NCBI RefSeq assembly: GCF_024323335.1
Contig: NC_066583.1
Coordinates: forward strand, 367,285,877 to 367,349,876
From: Lathyrus oleraceus
Taxonomy: Eukaryota; Streptophyta; Magnoliopsida; Fabales; Fabaceae
Length of the DNA stretch: 64,000 nt
Reading direction: 5' to 3'
Of the stretch, positions 1 to 12,836 are shown one piece after another. The notes under the pieces are model-generated. The model made no database searches. It had not been told where the DNA came from and was given only the letters and a program-made list of their open reading frames with translations. The translations under genes and the position numbers were made by a program. Position 1 is the stretch's first letter. Each line of letters opens with the position of its first letter.

Positions 1-86
1 ACTGGTTAGGGGGACAAAGACAGTTATTATGTCTAAGTCCATAATTTTGCAAAATATTTCTGACTCCAACCAACTGGTTCGCATAC

Positions 87-1300
87 TTGCCTTCAGATAA
101 GTTACCAATTGATGTAGTAGGCCCGAGGCTCGATTCCATATATGATGATGATCCTTTGGGATTTGAAAAGGATTCAATAGTATCAAATATAAAGATGCTG
201 GTGCAGGATCCTCTAGAAGAAATTGACATGGGGGACGAAGTGAATAAAAGGCCAACATACATTAGTGCCAACCTTAGCCTAGAAATCAGAGTCGAAGTGA
301 TTCAGTTATTAAAGGAGTATGAAGACTACTTTTCTTGGGACTACAACGGGATTCCTGGATTAAGCAGGGAACTAGTGGAGTTGAAGCTACCTATAGAGCC
401 TGGTAAAAATCCAATCAAGCAGACTCCAAGGTGATTTGCGCTAGAAATCCCATTGAATATCAAAGAAGAGTTCGAAAGGATTATGAGGTGTAAGTTCATC
501 CGTACAACCAGGTACATTAAATGGATTGCTAATATTGTTCCTGTTATAAAAAAGAATGGGACTTTGAGGGTTTGCATTCACTTCAAAGATCTTAATGTTG
601 CGACCCCAAAGGACGAATATCCAATGCCCTGGCAGAAATGCTAGTTGATTCGGTCGCAGGCTTTGAATACCTTAGTATGCTCGACGGCTATTCAAGATGT
701 AATCAGATTTTCATTGCTGATAAAGATGTGCCGAATACGGCATTTTCATGCCCTAGAGCCTTAGGCACCTACGAGTGGGTAGTAATGCCTTTTGGTTTAA
801 AGAATATAGGGGTAACTTATCAAAGAGTAATGAATTCTATATTTCATGATTTTATTGAGATATTTATGCAGATTTACATTGGTGATATACTCGTTAAGTT
901 CGTGTCAAGAAGGAGTCTCATAGACCATCTTCGATAGTCATTCGAAAGAATGAGAAAACGTCGTTTAAAAATGAATCCTCTCAAGTGTGCTTTTTGTGTG
1001 CAGGCAAGGGATTTTCTAGGATTTATGGTCCATAAAAAGGGGATTGAAATCAACTAAAATAAGACCAAGGCCATCATGGAGGCAAAAACGCCACCAACAA
1101 AGAAGGAATTTCAGTTGTTGTTGGGAAAGATAAATTTCTTGAGGAGGTTTATCTCAAATTTAAGCAATAGAACTCAAACCTTTTCACCCCTCCTTCGGCT
1201 AAAAAAGGAAGTTTCGAATGGGGGAAGAAACATCAGGAAGCGTTCGACGAGATTAAAGAATATCTTGTTCTTCCTCCAATTATGCCACCTCCTTGTAGGA
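87..1300 (+). pseudogene. Reverse transcriptase domain, Tat clade, broken
   Basis: The first block (87-434) is the acidic linker before RT, ending in a segment like KLPIEPGKNPIKQTPR. After a TGA at 432-434 the RT fingers continue (VIKKNGTLRVCIHFKDLN near 550-595), then after a frame change the palm (FEYLSMLDGYSRCNQIFIA, 661-717; VVMPFGLKN, 780-806). The catalytic YIDD/YVDD box reads YIGD near 875-886, so one of the two metal-binding aspartates is replaced by glycine. The thumb and connection run on to about 1300 with in-frame stops at about 937 and 1056. Several stops are one C-to-T change from Gln or Arg codons expected there. Family assignment is firm; enzymatic activity is excluded by the breaks. 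Confidence 0.85.
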
Positions 1301-1773
1301 ATAAAAGTATGAGGTTATATATTTCTGCATCTGATGTAACCATAGGGAGCATGCTTGCTCAAGAGGATGAGAATGGCGTCGAAAGAGCCATTTATTATCT
1401 TAGTCGATTTCTCAATGATTTCGAGACTACATATAACATGGTGGAAAAATTATGTCTATGTCAGTATTTTTCTTATACAAAGTTAAAGTAATATATAAAG
1501 TCGATTGATGTTTATATCTCGTCTCATTTTGATGTTATTAAATATATGCTATCTAAGCCAATTCTGCACATTCGAATTGGTAAATGGGCACTTGCCTTGA
1601 CTGAATGCTCCTTGACTTATATGCTTATAAAGGCTATGAAGGGGCAAGTGGTCGCACACTTTATAGTTGACCATGCAATGGTCGAAACTCCCCAAAATCA
1701 TCTGGAACTTGAGTCTTGGAAATTATATTTTGATGTTCAAGTCATAAAGATGGATTTGGTATTAGAGTTTTGA
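1282..1773 (+). pseudogene. First RNase H domain and connection, Tat clade, broken
   Basis: Residues MRLYISASDVTIGSMLAQED (from about 1309) and AIYYLSRFLNDFETTYNMVE are the usual start of a Ty3/gypsy RNase H, with the aspartate usually seen in this block replaced by the ISAS reading. A stop near 1490 ends the first frame. Sequence continuing at 1546-1773 (SKPILHIRIGKWALALTE) is the tether between the two RNase H domains. It ends with ESWKLYFDVQVIK, the start of the second RNase H. No complete catalytic set can be read. Confidence 0.75.
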
Positions 1774-2359
1774 TTATTTCTCCTAACAAAGTTCCAACAA
1801 AATTCATACAAAATTCAAGTATAAGATAGATGATCCTTGCTTAAACAATGAGGCTGAATATGAAGCATTGATAGTTGGCCTTGAGATTCTGTTGAAATTA
1901 GGGGCCAATAGAGTTGAAATAGGTGGATACTTTGAATTGGTTGTTAAGCAGATAACTAGAGAGTATAAATTTGTCAAAGAAAATTTGATAATGTATTTCG
2001 TAATAGCAAATCGACTATTGCAAAAATTTGAATTTGTAAACATTAGACACATCCCTCGACTCAAGAATCAAGAGGCTAATGACTTGGCTCAAATTTCTTT
2101 TGGATACAAGGTGTCAAAAGATAAGTTGGAAGATTCATTCAAAGTTAGAGGAAGAGTAATGGCAATCAAGTTATCTCCATCAGATTTGGAAATGACGAAG
2201 TTGGGTTATGCAAACGAAGATAATTTTGAGATATTGGCCATTGATAACTTGATAGGCACAGATTGGAGAAAATTAATAGTGGATTACTTGAAGAATCCAA
2301 CAATATATATGGAAAAAAATCATTTATCGTTCATTGAGTTATACTCTTGTGGGAAATGA
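1705..2359 (+). pseudogene. Second (additional) RNase H-like domain, Tat clade
   Basis: WKLYFD at about 1717-1735, NEAEYEALIVGLEILLKLGA at about 1848-1907 and RHIPRLKNQEANDLAQ near 2047-2094 are the three conserved blocks of the extra RNase H found only in Tat-type elements. The Asp of the first block, the Glu of EAEYEAL and the Asn-Asp pair of the last block are present. A frame change near 1770 separates the first block from the rest. The 163-residue frame at 1868-2359 then runs into the linker before integrase. This domain is the best evidence for Tat-clade membership. Confidence 0.8.
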
Positions 2360-2433
2360 GTTGTTCAAGAAAACACCTGAAGGATATTTGTTCAAATGCC
2401 TTAGCAAAAACTAGGCATATTTAGCCTTGTTGA

Positions 2434-3290
2434 ATGTACATAGTGGGGGAATGTGGGGCCCATCAAGTGGGCCATAAAACGAAATGGTTATTATTTCTAC
2501 AAGGTGTGTATTGGGATAATATGTTGAAGGATTGCATTGAGTTTGCTAGAGGGTGCCAAGAATGTCAGATACATGAAGGTATTCAACACGTCCTTGCAAG
2601 TGAATTGCATTCTATAGTAAAGCCTTAGCCCTTCAGAGGATGGGCTCTAGATATGGTTAGTGATATTCGACCAACGTCATCCAAAAGTGAAAGATAAATC
2701 TTAGTGGGTATCGACTACTTTCCTAAGTGGGTTAAGGCCATACACTTGGTGAATGTTGACCAAGAGGCAGTCATTGAATTTATCCAAGGTATATAATTTA
2801 TAGGTTTGGAATCCCTAAAACCATTACAACTGATCAAGGATCTGTGTTTACTGGTCGAAAGATGCGAGAGTTTGATCATGAAGTGGGGTTTAAACCGCTA
2901 ACATTTACGCCTTATTATGCCTAGGCAAATGGTCAAGTCGAAGTAGCGAACAAATTGGTTATTGGATTGATAAAAAAGAATGTGAGGAAGAAATCAAAGA
3001 ATTGGCATAGGACATTAGACCAAATCTTATGGGCTTGTCGAACTTCCCCTAAGGAGGCTACAAACACTACACCTTTCTGGTTGACTTATGGGCATGGTGC
3101 AGTTTTACTAGTCGAAATTTACCTTCAATCAACTAGAGTCCAAAGACAAAGTGAACCCCCATCTGAATCTTATTGGAACATGATGTTGGATGAACTGATT
3201 GATTTAGATGAGGAGAGATTGAATGCCTTATAAATCTTGAGAAGGCATAAAGAGCGAGTGGTGAAGGCATAAATGAATAAGAATTAATGT
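2434..3290 (+). pseudogene. Integrase (zinc finger, core, start of C-terminus), broken
   Basis: The HHCC zinc finger is readable: histidines in GAHQVGHK and cysteines in CQECQ (about 2455-2571). A TAG near 2626-2628 replaces the Trp expected after KP. The catalytic core follows: GWALDMVSDI (about 2640), LVGIDYFPKW (2701-2730), then a frame change, TTDQGSVFTG (about 2827-2856), TPYYA (2910) with a TAG in place of Gln, and ANGQVEVANKL, where the glutamate of the D,D,E triad is visible. A terminal block, WHRTLDQILWACRTSPKEAT (3002-3061), and the start of the C-terminus end by about 3260. Inactive copy. Confidence 0.85.
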
Positions 3291-3460
3291 CCACCATATA
3301 CTTCTTGAACCCTGTCATGTGTCTTGAACAATCACTGTCAAAGTATCAGTCTTTTATAGATGAAGCTCTAAGAGAAGTATTGGTTATAAGACTAAAAATA
3401 ATAACCTTAGGTTTCCACTTATTTCTAGTTTTAATCATTACATGATTAGCCCTAGGATAT

Positions 3461-6400
3461 TTTAGTGGTTCATTTGTGACCATCGGGCTATGGATAAACC
3501 CGACGTCAATGAAAAATCAGAGTCGTCACTGCGCTTTATTTGTTTCCAAAGGAAGGGGTAAAAGTACGAATAAAACCCAAAGATAATAAGTTTTCAAATC
3601 AAAACTAATAAAATGTCAGAGATTACAGGTAAGGGGGTTGGTTACACAGAGGGAATGTATTAGAACCCAAAGTGTCCTAGGTACTCCTAGGGAGACCTTT
3701 TTCATGTGCAAGTATTTCAGTTGAAAAGATATTTGATAAAAATATAGATTGGGGGATGAGAAAAGAATTCATTTATTATATTTTGGTATTTAACAAGACC
3801 TTCAATCTTATGCCTACGTACCAACATAAAAATGAGGGATCAAAACCCCGTAGTTCGTGGTAAAAATTTCAAAGAAGTTGGTGGATTGAATTTAACAAGG
3901 GTTTAAAAGAAAGGGCAAAAAATGACCAAAGATTTTAAATTAAGTTTTTAATTCTTTTTGTCTTTTGAAATTGAGGTCAATATGATTAAGTTTATTCACA
4001 AGTTTGATTAAGAAAAAGTTTTGAAAATCAATGGCATAAGGCCAAAGTTTCTACTCATTAAAACATGTCTAAGTTGAAAATACAAAAAAGAAGGTTTTAA
4101 AAGGGGGATAAGATTTTTAAATTAAAGAAAGGAGGGAGGAGATGGAGGGATTACCCTAGACAAAAATTTAAAAGTTAAGAGTTGAAAATATCTGACCAAT
4201 AGGAAGCAATCCATAAGACAAGAATGTCATATAGAAACTCATTTCCTTTGGACTTTTGAGCAAGCAATAAGCATAAGCAAACATCCAAGCAATTAATATA
4301 AATACCAGGGCATCAAATAAACATAACCATATCATCCAAGCGAGCACTCCAATAGCAAGCAGTCTTCAATGTCTTCAAATGTATCAAATGAAATATCCCT
4401 TGGCAAACTCAAAGAAATAATCATCAGACATCAATCATAATAATAGTATAACAATTAAGCACAAAGACAAAATAACAGGTGAACAAAGGGAACTCAAGGT
4501 TTGCATCAGATGAAAGGCACTATCAAAGATATCTCGTTCTCAAAATAATGGCATTGGCCAAGATAACTCAGTCTCCAATAATGGCATTGGCCAAGTCCTT
4601 TAAAGCATGAGATTGTTGCCTACTTCTAAGTCCAAGAGTTCAGATCAAGTCAATGGCAAAGGTCCAACAGTCCACCAACATTTTTTTAGGGTTTTTATTG
4701 TTATTAAGTATTTTAAGGTCCTAAGACCATAAACAGAACAAAATCACAAGTACACAATATATACAAGCACAAATGATATGGCTTAAGTGGGCAACGTAAA
4801 AATGACCGAAACATAAACATCTTGCATGAAATGTAAATGTCAATGAATGATAAAGATACTAAAATTTAAATTGCATTAAGTAAATGAATTGAAAGTAAAA
4901 CAATAATAAGGAGAATTTAGTGAAGTGTTAGTTGAAGAGTTTTAATTGTTTAAGTCATTCTTTGGATAAAACTCTACCATTCATTCACAAGTATGAAGAC
5001 ATAAACCAAGACTTCATCTATGAGAAAGGCTCCAACTTGAATAAATCAACAAGTATGCCACTAGCTCTCACAAATGGAAAAAAGGTTAAGTCTTCACACA
5101 ATGCCATAAAGAATGGGAGACTTACAATCTCACTTACAAGAATGATATGCCTTTTGGGACAATTTAGCTCTATATTAAGCAATCGTAATTGGACTTATGT
5201 AGAAGTCACAACTATCTGAGGTCGGGCAATAAAAAATATTGGTGTTAATGCATGTTAGAGACATGGTACAAAGAACCAAGCTCCTAAAACATACCACACA
5301 CGAAAATAAAATGGGAGGGACCTATCTCAGTCAGGCTCATGTTGATTTATCTGACACAAGGTCATTGATGAATCAACTAGCATTTGACTTGTAGAGAAAT
5401 CATTGGTCAATGATGGATTGGGGAAGAATAAGGATGAATATAAAGAGGGAAAGGGAATAGAAACTCAAATTGATCATAGGAGGAATTTCATCTGATCAAT
5501 ACTATCCATTCATCTTGAGGGATGAAATGTACATTTCATCAACCCCTAAATCTAATAGTATTAATCAAATGGAAGTTAAAATCAACCATGATCAAGGTCA
5601 AACAGAAAGTCAAACAACACAGGGTCAATCAAATGGCTCAACAATATTTTTAAATAATTAAATAATTAAAAATCAATTTAAAAATGAATTAAAATGCATT
5701 TTAAAAGGGACAAAACCTCAAATCCTTTCAAATCACCAAATAAATGACCGAGGGGTTTATCCTAGGTCAAACAAGGTCAAAGGACCTTAGACAAAAAAAT
5801 TGAGAATTTTTGGAAAGTCATAAGTATTTTAAAATATTTAAAATAAGTCAAAAATCATTTAATTCACAAAAAATATCAAAATTAATCCGAAAAATGATTT
5901 TAATTCAAAATATGGAAGAGGAAAATATTTAAAGATTTTTGGATTAAAATTTAATTTAATATGAATTAAACAAAATAAAGGTATTTAAAATAAAATCAGA
6001 ATTTAAAATAAAATGGGAAAAAATATGGGCCATCAAATCTCCTTCATTAATTGAGGTGGCAGATCTGATGGCCACGTGTTAAGGGTCCATGATGCACTTC
6101 AATCAATGCGTGGGAACATGGGTAATTAAATCTAATGGCCTTCATTAAAACGTGAAGCATGACCAGATGGATAAGAAGCAGCCAACACATCACTGGAGCT
6201 AGGGCTCCGGTCATCTTCTCTGGTGGACCTCACCGGACTAGTCCACCACCAATGTTCATGAAAATTAAAGACGCATACACTAATTTGAATAGAAGAATGC
6301 CAGGAACTCAAATCTTCCCTTAAAATTTTCCAATTCTCACTATATATAGAGATATGTGGAATTTAAAATTGTGGAGTATGAATTGAGTTGCTTCGATTTG

Positions 6401-8283
6401 ACATCAAAGTAACTCAATCTTGTTGCATATATTGGTAGGTCTTCAGACAACCAAAGATCAAGCAAAATGGTGGAGAATTGATTGAGAATTTAAGAAGAGA
6501 AAATTCATAAAACCCAACTTCGGTTTGGTGCAATTGAGCTCGACCTCTCTTCCAAGTTGGCCTGCATTGCTTCTAACAATTTGCAGGAAGTGAATTGGAT
6601 TATCAAATGGCTTGGATTCTTAGAGTTTCAATCCCAAAACAGAAGGGGAATTGAAGCTCGATTTCTAGTAAAATCTTCAAGGTTATCCTATCAATGGAGG
6701 ATAGGGAAGTTGTAGTTCAAAGCTTGGGCAAAGGGATCCCCATTCTGAGCACAAAGGCAATGTATTTATAGCCAATTCAATTGCTTTCAACACACTTTCA
6801 AACTTTGGCCAAAAATAGCAATGTGAGGTTGCATGCTTGCATGGGCGTGAAAAAGGCCCATGAAATGTTGTAAACAAGTCCAAATTTGAATTGAAATAAT
6901 GCTGAAACATTAACATGAAGCCATGCATTGTGAATTTGAAAACTGATCATGAAACTTTCCAATTAGGGTCATGCATTACACCCATGCACAAGTCACTCAA
7001 AAATGATCCAAATGCCATGATCTTGGATTCTTTGGAAAGATAACATCAAGGGGAAAAACGTTTCTGGTCAAAAAAATTCCATTTAAATATTGGATCATGA
7101 TGAATTTTGAGGTGGAAGTTGGGAGAATCAAACATAGTTGAAACACTTCTAAGTTAAAAGTCAAATGACCATTTCTTCCACCTTGAATAACTTCTGCTAT
7201 GAGCTTCAAATTAAAATAGTTCCTTCTTAAATGTTGTAGAGATTTAAATACTCTTAAATATGATCAGAAATTTGACACCATTTGGAGCTTGCATGATGGA
7301 GTTATGGATTTTAGAAGTTGAGGAAAATTGCTTGTTTAATGACGATGGCCCAAAATGACCAATAATGTTTCCTCTTGGTACATGACCTTGCAAGTGAAAT
7401 TTGACATTTATCAAAGAATAAAAGTTGAGAAGACATCTTGAAATTGATCATGAAACTTTGATGGTCTTCATATCATAAAAATTGAGCAAGTTATGGTTCT
7501 TAGAAGTTGACCTTTTATCTAGGGCATAAACAAAATGGCCTATAATCTTGCACCATAAAAAATGGCTTTCCAAGCAAAATTAGATCTTGATGCCAACATG
7601 AAAGTTGTTTGGAATGTCATAAAGAGTAACTTTCATCTTGGAATCATTTTCACATGACAAAAATTGTAGGAGGTCGGGTCTAGGGAACCCTAGATTTGAC
7701 CAGTTGAATTTCTCTAGTCAACCTTTTTGAACCAACTTGAAAACATGAAGTTCTTTTGATCTTAGGGGATCATGGAGGTTCATATATGCTTCAGATGATG
7801 TAAAATGAAGTATACCTTAAGATATTTGACCCATTGTTGAAGAAACTTGTTGAGGAAGTCACACAAGATACCCAGATGAATTAGGGCTTCCAAGACAAAC
7901 AAGTTTCAAACTCTTGATGATTTCTTGATCAAAATGAAAAATAAAGCACATGGGGATCCATATATGATTACTAGAACAATGGTGAACCTTTCCTTGATTG
8001 ATCTCTTGAATTGAGGGTCTCAAACCCTATATATGAACTTGGTGAGGCACGAATGGACATACACACTACCTAAAAAGAAACAAAGTTATACTAGACATAT
8101 TTTTGGTATTTTGGTTAGTAAACAAATAAAAACAAAGTATGATACAATAAAAATTGCTTGGTGATCTATCCCAATGCAAACCCAATGAACGAGGGGTGAG
8201 GAGGATACTAAGGTATGATCTTATAGCCAACGCAAATGATGAGATGGCATGAGGAATCTTAGGGTCAAAATTGGGGTCTTACA
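3461..8283 (-). repeat. 3' LTR of outer Ogre-like element (about 4.8 kb)
   Basis: The plus-strand right end, GGGTCTTACA, is the reverse complement of the LTR start TGTAAGACCCC shared with the young Ogre at 17451. The left part (3500-3720) matches the reverse complement of the young Ogre LTR end, including the CAGAGTCGTCACTGCGC block and CCTAGGTACTCCTAGG. The extreme left end is eroded (TTTAGTGG where TGTAGCGG is expected), so 3461 is accurate to a few bases. No open gene is seen in these 4.8 kb; short ORFs are not conserved. A 30-bp duplication around ATAATGGCATTGGCCAAG lies at about 4537-4600. Confidence 0.85.
6341..6350 (-). promoter_or_regulatory. Candidate LTR promoter TATA box
   Basis: TATATATAGA on the plus strand reads TCTATATATA on the minus strand, about 1.9 kb into the minus-strand LTR. 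Downstream on that strand is a leader-like segment with GC-richer sequence around 6180-6240. Position and context suit an LTR promoter, but no transcript evidence exists here. Confidence 0.4.
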
Positions 8284-8809
8284 GCTGCCCTTATTTAAGG
8301 ATATTCTAGCTGAGGATGTGAAGGTTAAAATCTTCGTATAAACTCGGTAGAATGGACTTAAATAACAACATCAAGAAACAAATTTTGATCCATAAGAGAC
8401 CTCATGACGCATATGATATGAATGCAAAAATAATCTTTATGGGGAATATATTTCCATAAAGGAAAAGAATCTGGAGAAACTGAAAATCCACAGAAGCATA
8501 ATGCATTCCCTAAGGAAAACTCACTGGGGAGACAAAGACTCTCGGGGGATAGAAGCTATGCGTAGGCTAGGCTACGACTTGAAAACTGTTGGAGACACGA
8601 GGGAATTTCCATGAAAATAAGTCGATGGAAAGACTCGGTTGTAGGGGACAAAGAGACCTGCATGGGAAGAGAGTAGATCAGAACGAAAAGTTGAAATACT
8701 CAAAAGGAAATTCGATTTCACAAAGAAATATGAACCCAAACTCAACTGGGAAAGAAAAAAAAACTTCATCACAGGAGTAAAAAAGAGATATATTATCTAC
8801 CACCGGTTA

Positions 8810-9800
8810 CTGGGTAGGAAGATAATACACTAGGGCATAGGGGCATCCGTTATTAGTTAGGGTAAACATATCAAGGATGACTCACTATGGAAAATGAGGA
8901 ATATTAATTATCGGTTACTAGATAGGAAGATAATACACTCAGACAGAGGGGCATCCTTTACCGGTTAGGGTAAACATATCAAGGATGACTCATTGAGGAA
9001 AATGAGGAATATTAATTACCGGTTACTGGGTAAGAATGGCCTACCGGGAAAAAAGAAATGAAATAGGAATTACAACTACCTTTTACTGTGCAGAAGACCA
9101 AAGAGAGAGTATTTGTCACTGGTTAAAATGAATATATCAAGGATAAACTCAAAGGAAAGAGTATCCGTCATCAGTTAAGATGAACATATGAAGGATAGAC
9201 TACCTAAGGAGTAAGGAAGAATATCTGTTACCGGTTAAGGTAAACATATCAAGGATAGACTACCAAAAAGAATAGGATTTACATCTGCCGGTTACTGGGA
9301 AGAAGACCAAAAAGAGAGTATCTGTCACCGGTTAAAGTGAACATATCAAGGATAAACTCAAGGGAAGAATATTCATCATCAGTTAAGATGAACATATCAA
9401 GGATAGACTGTCGTGGAAAAATAGGAATTACAACTACCTTTTTACTGGGAAGAAGACCAAAATAAAGAATATATGTCACCGGTTAAAGTGAACATATCAA
9501 GGATAGACTCAGAGGGGAGAATATATCTACCGTTTACTAGGCAGAATATCGCAAATAGGAATTATAACTACCTTTTTACTGGGTAGAAGACAAAAAATAG
9601 AGAAAATATGTCACCGATTAAAGTGAACATATCAAGGATAGACTCTTTAGGGAAAGAAGGATTTACAACTACCTTTTTACTGGGTATAATACCAAAGAGG
9701 TAGGAGTTAGAACTACCCTTGTACTGGGTAGAAAACCAAATAGGAAGAATATCTGTCACGGATTAAGATGAACATATCAAGGATAGACTTGCTGAGAAAA
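8810..9800 (-). repeat. Irregular tandem repeats in Ogre 3' UTR
   Basis: The plus-strand phrase AACATATCAAGGATAGACT or a close variant recurs near 8865, 8973, 9131, 9183, 9243, 9340, 9391, 9491, 9625 and 9771. Between copies lie TCACCGGTTAAAGTG, TTACTGGGTAGAAGACC and similar words. Spacing varies from about 50 to 160 bp, so this is a decayed, shuffled array and not a clean satellite. Such variable repeats between pol and the 3' LTR are typical of Ogre elements. Confidence 0.8.
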
Positions 9801-10459
9801 CGAAAAAAAACGAATCCGCTGGGGAAAATCAAAGAAGTAAATTACCTTTTACCAGTTACTGAGTAAATTAACATAGGTAAAGTACTCAACCATCAAGAAG
9901 GATATTACCAGTTACTGGGTAATAAACTCTTGGGGACCAAAAGATCTATCTAGGTAAGATCTAGAAAGAAACGGTCAAACAAGACTCAACCCAATGAGGG
10001 TATAACTCAAGGGGAGTGGTTCCATCCAGATAACGATCTAGGGAGGATACTGAAATAATAATCAGCCATGAGGAAATAACTCAGTGGAGAGGAAGAAAGG
10101 ATAAACTCTATTTGCTTAAGGGGCTGACACTCGACAATTGAAGGAGGACAGACACACCAAATCTGGTTGGGGAAATAATATTGCCAAAGCACGGGACCAA
10201 AAAAAGGTCAATGCGACAAAATGCACAATGAAATATCTGATGCTATGTTTTATACATGAATATGCTTGAGTATGTATATGATTATGCTGACAAACAAGCA
10301 CAAAGAATACAAACATGAAGATCTAAATCATCACAACTAGATATTCAGTTAATCTCAACAAGATTAGAATACCAACTAGAGAATCTGCTAGGGATGAAAA
10401 TAAATCATCGAGGATAAAAATCCTAGCTCAAAATAAATTCAATTCTCGGGGATGGTAGA

Positions 10460-10752
<293 letters not shown>

Positions 10753-10881
10753 TGTAACACCCCGATAAAATATGATAATTATTTAAATTAAGTTAATAGT
10801 ATATTTATTAATTTAATTAAATAATTAGATTATTATTGGAATATTATTTGGAATTATTATTATTGGAATAATAAGTTGGAA

Positions 10882-10890
10882 TATATATAA
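10882..10890 (+). promoter_or_regulatory. LTR TATA box
   Basis: ATATATATAAAG sits about 130 bp into the 5' LTR, and the same word recurs at 17057-17066 in the 3' LTR. Transcription would start roughly 25-35 bp downstream, near GGGTTTTTCGCG. Assignment rests on sequence and position only. Confidence 0.55.
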
Positions 10891-11295
10891 AGAGTTCCAT
10901 TTGGTAAAAAGGGTTTTTCGCGTGAAAACCAGAGAAGCGACAGAAAGTGGAAAAGGGCAAAGAGGAGAATTCACGATTGTTGAAGGTCAAAGAAGATTTT
11001 CCGGATTAACTCAGGTAAGGGGGGTTTATCGTCGTTTAATGGGTATTATGGGTTAACATGTAATGGGTAGTAATAAGCCATTGATTTGACCCTAATTTGG
11101 ATGATGAATGTTGCAAATTATGATCAAATTACGTTAAAGACTGTGATTAAATCTATAATTGGATGAGTTGTGATTTTCTGGACGTGTAGCCGTTTACGGA
11201 ATCGAAATCGGAGGTCCGGAAGTCCTCCGACGGCGAAAAATGCGGGTAATTCTGCATTTTGTTCGTGTTAGCGCAGGAACAGCTTTCTGTCTTGC

Positions 11296-11547
11296 GTTAA
11301 CCGGTTAACCCAGGGTGTTAACCGGTTAACACTGTTATGATAATTAAAAGAATTTATTTCTGTTCTGCGTTAACCGGTTAACCCAGGGTGTTAACCGGTT
11401 AACCCTGTTATGAATTATGAGAAATTGCTGTCTGTCTTGCGTTAACCGGTTAACCCAGGGCGTTAACCGGTTAACACTGTTAAAATTTGCCAGGAAGCGC
11501 GTTCTGTTTTGCGTTAACCGGTTAACCCAGGGCGTTAACCGGTTAAC
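11296..11547. repeat. Array of eight GTTAACCGGTTAAC palindromes
   Basis: The perfect 14-bp palindrome GTTAACCGGTTAAC occurs at 11296, 11317, 11369, 11390, 11441, 11462, 11513 and 11534. The copies form four pairs, with 21 bp between starts inside a pair and 72-73 bp from pair to pair. The spacer inside each pair is CCAGGGT or CCAGGGC. The same eight copies are kept in the other LTR at 37813-38064. Confidence 0.97.
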
Positions 11548-11831
11548 ACTGTTGGAAAAGTGAAAATTTGATATTTAAATATTGTGGACATATTGGATGA
11601 TTGGCCTATATCGGTGGATGATATAGTAGGGATCATTTCCCGTTGTTTTGAGCAGTATAGGTATTAGTAGAGTGTGCTAATACTGTGATTTATTATTTGG
11701 CATGATATGAATATGATTCTATGATACATATGCTGATGATGTGTGATGGTATGCATAATGTTGTGAATGTATCTGTTATGTATGCAATTGTGAATGGACT
11801 GTTTATGGCTTAGAGTGTGAGCATATGTCTA

Positions 11832-12039
11832 TCTTGGATTGATGTTGATGTTTGCATGCTGGGTGATTTAGCGTGCATAGTATGGCCTTTATGGTGGTAG
11901 CTAATTCCCATGGTGAGGAATTAATGAGTGAGTTATTGTGGATTGTTGTTGATGTTTGCATGCTAGGTGATTTAGCGTGCATAGCATAGCCCTTGGGGTG
12001 GTAGCTAATTCCCATGGTGAGGAATTAGTGAGTGAGTCA
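11832..12039 (+). repeat. 104-bp tandem duplication in LTR
   Basis: Two adjacent units share GTTGATGTTTGCATGCT, GATTTAGCGTGCATAG, GGTGGTAGCTAATTCCCATG and TGAGGAATTA. The anchor word GTTGATG occurs at 11844 and 11948. The duplication is also present in the 3' LTR (about 38349-38556), so it predates integration. Confidence 0.85.
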
Positions 12040-12716
12040 CTAGGTCTCAAATGAGTGGGACTAGTGAGCTTGGTAGCCGTATCTGGATTTGATCGGTGAG
12101 GTTGAACTATGTGTTCACGAATAGTCGGTACCGCATGCATGGAGTCTCATTGCATAATGTATGTGTGGAGTATAATATGAATGGATGTATTCCAATATTA
12201 TACGGGTGTTTTGTGTTGTGTTGTGTTGAGTATGATTATGAGTTGAGGTTGTCGTTGCTGAATGTGTGATCTGATTTGGGTGATGAAATGTGTTAAATTA
12301 CTTAGCATTACATGATATTTTATAATGCTTATTATATCGATTGAGGAACTCACCCTTACAACTATGTTTCAGGTAACGAGCAGTGATTGGGTAGAAGCTA
12401 GTGCTTGGAGTCTAGTGTAGTTCCTTAGTGGGTCATGCTCTGGTAGATGTAACATCGGGACGGGATGTTTTACTTTGTTTTCAATTGTGGTTGTTGAACA
12501 GTTTTACATGTAATGTGATTACATGGTTTGCATGATTGATTAGATCTCTATCCGCTGCGAAATGTGCAATGTTTTATTTTTGATTAATAAATGAGCATGA
12601 CAAGTGTGAATGGTGTGAAGTGTCAAGTGTGACACCCTTAAATTGCATATCTACTCTGATTTATATTTTGTTGACTTAATTAATTATTGGGGTATTTTAG
12701 AAGGGTGTTACATTAG

Positions 12717-12728
12717 TGGTATCAGAGC
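12717..12728 (+). promoter_or_regulatory. Primer-binding site, initiator tRNA-Met
   Basis: TGGTATCAGAGC lies 4 bp after the 5' LTR end. It is the standard complement of the 3' end of plant initiator tRNA-Met, used to prime minus-strand DNA synthesis by chromoviruses and many copia elements. Confidence 0.95.
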
Positions 12729-12836
12729 ATAGTCGGTCGAGTCGAGTCGTAATTATTCTGTTTCCCTGTACGTGATAGGTGTTGTGTAACCCTATCAGTA
12801 CTTATTGTTTTAGCTTGTTGGGTTTTCAGAATAGAG

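Larger units (their letters stand above)
1..3460 (+). mobile_element. Decayed Ty3/gypsy Tat-clade element, pol portion, 5' end outside window
   Basis: Consecutive but broken reading frames on the plus strand give RT, RNase H, a second RNase H-like domain and integrase, in that order. A second RNase H between the first one and integrase is the mark of the Tat clade (Ogre, Retand and relatives). The frame is cut by stops and small indels throughout, so the copy is dead. No gag or protease is seen before position 87; they would lie left of the window. The integrase C-terminus fades out near 3290, and the element's own 3' LTR is not recognisable before the minus-strand LTR that begins near 3461. 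Whether that LTR inserted into this copy or merely adjoins it cannot be decided from the window. Confidence 0.85.
10753..12712 (+). repeat. 5' LTR of Tekay element (1960 bp)
   Basis: It begins with TG of TGTAACACCCCG and ends with CA of GGTGTTACA, followed at once by the PBS. It is collinear with the two parts of the 3' LTR. It contains a TATA box near its start, an array of eight palindromes at 11296-11547 and a 104-bp tandem duplication at 11832-12039. Confidence 0.95.
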
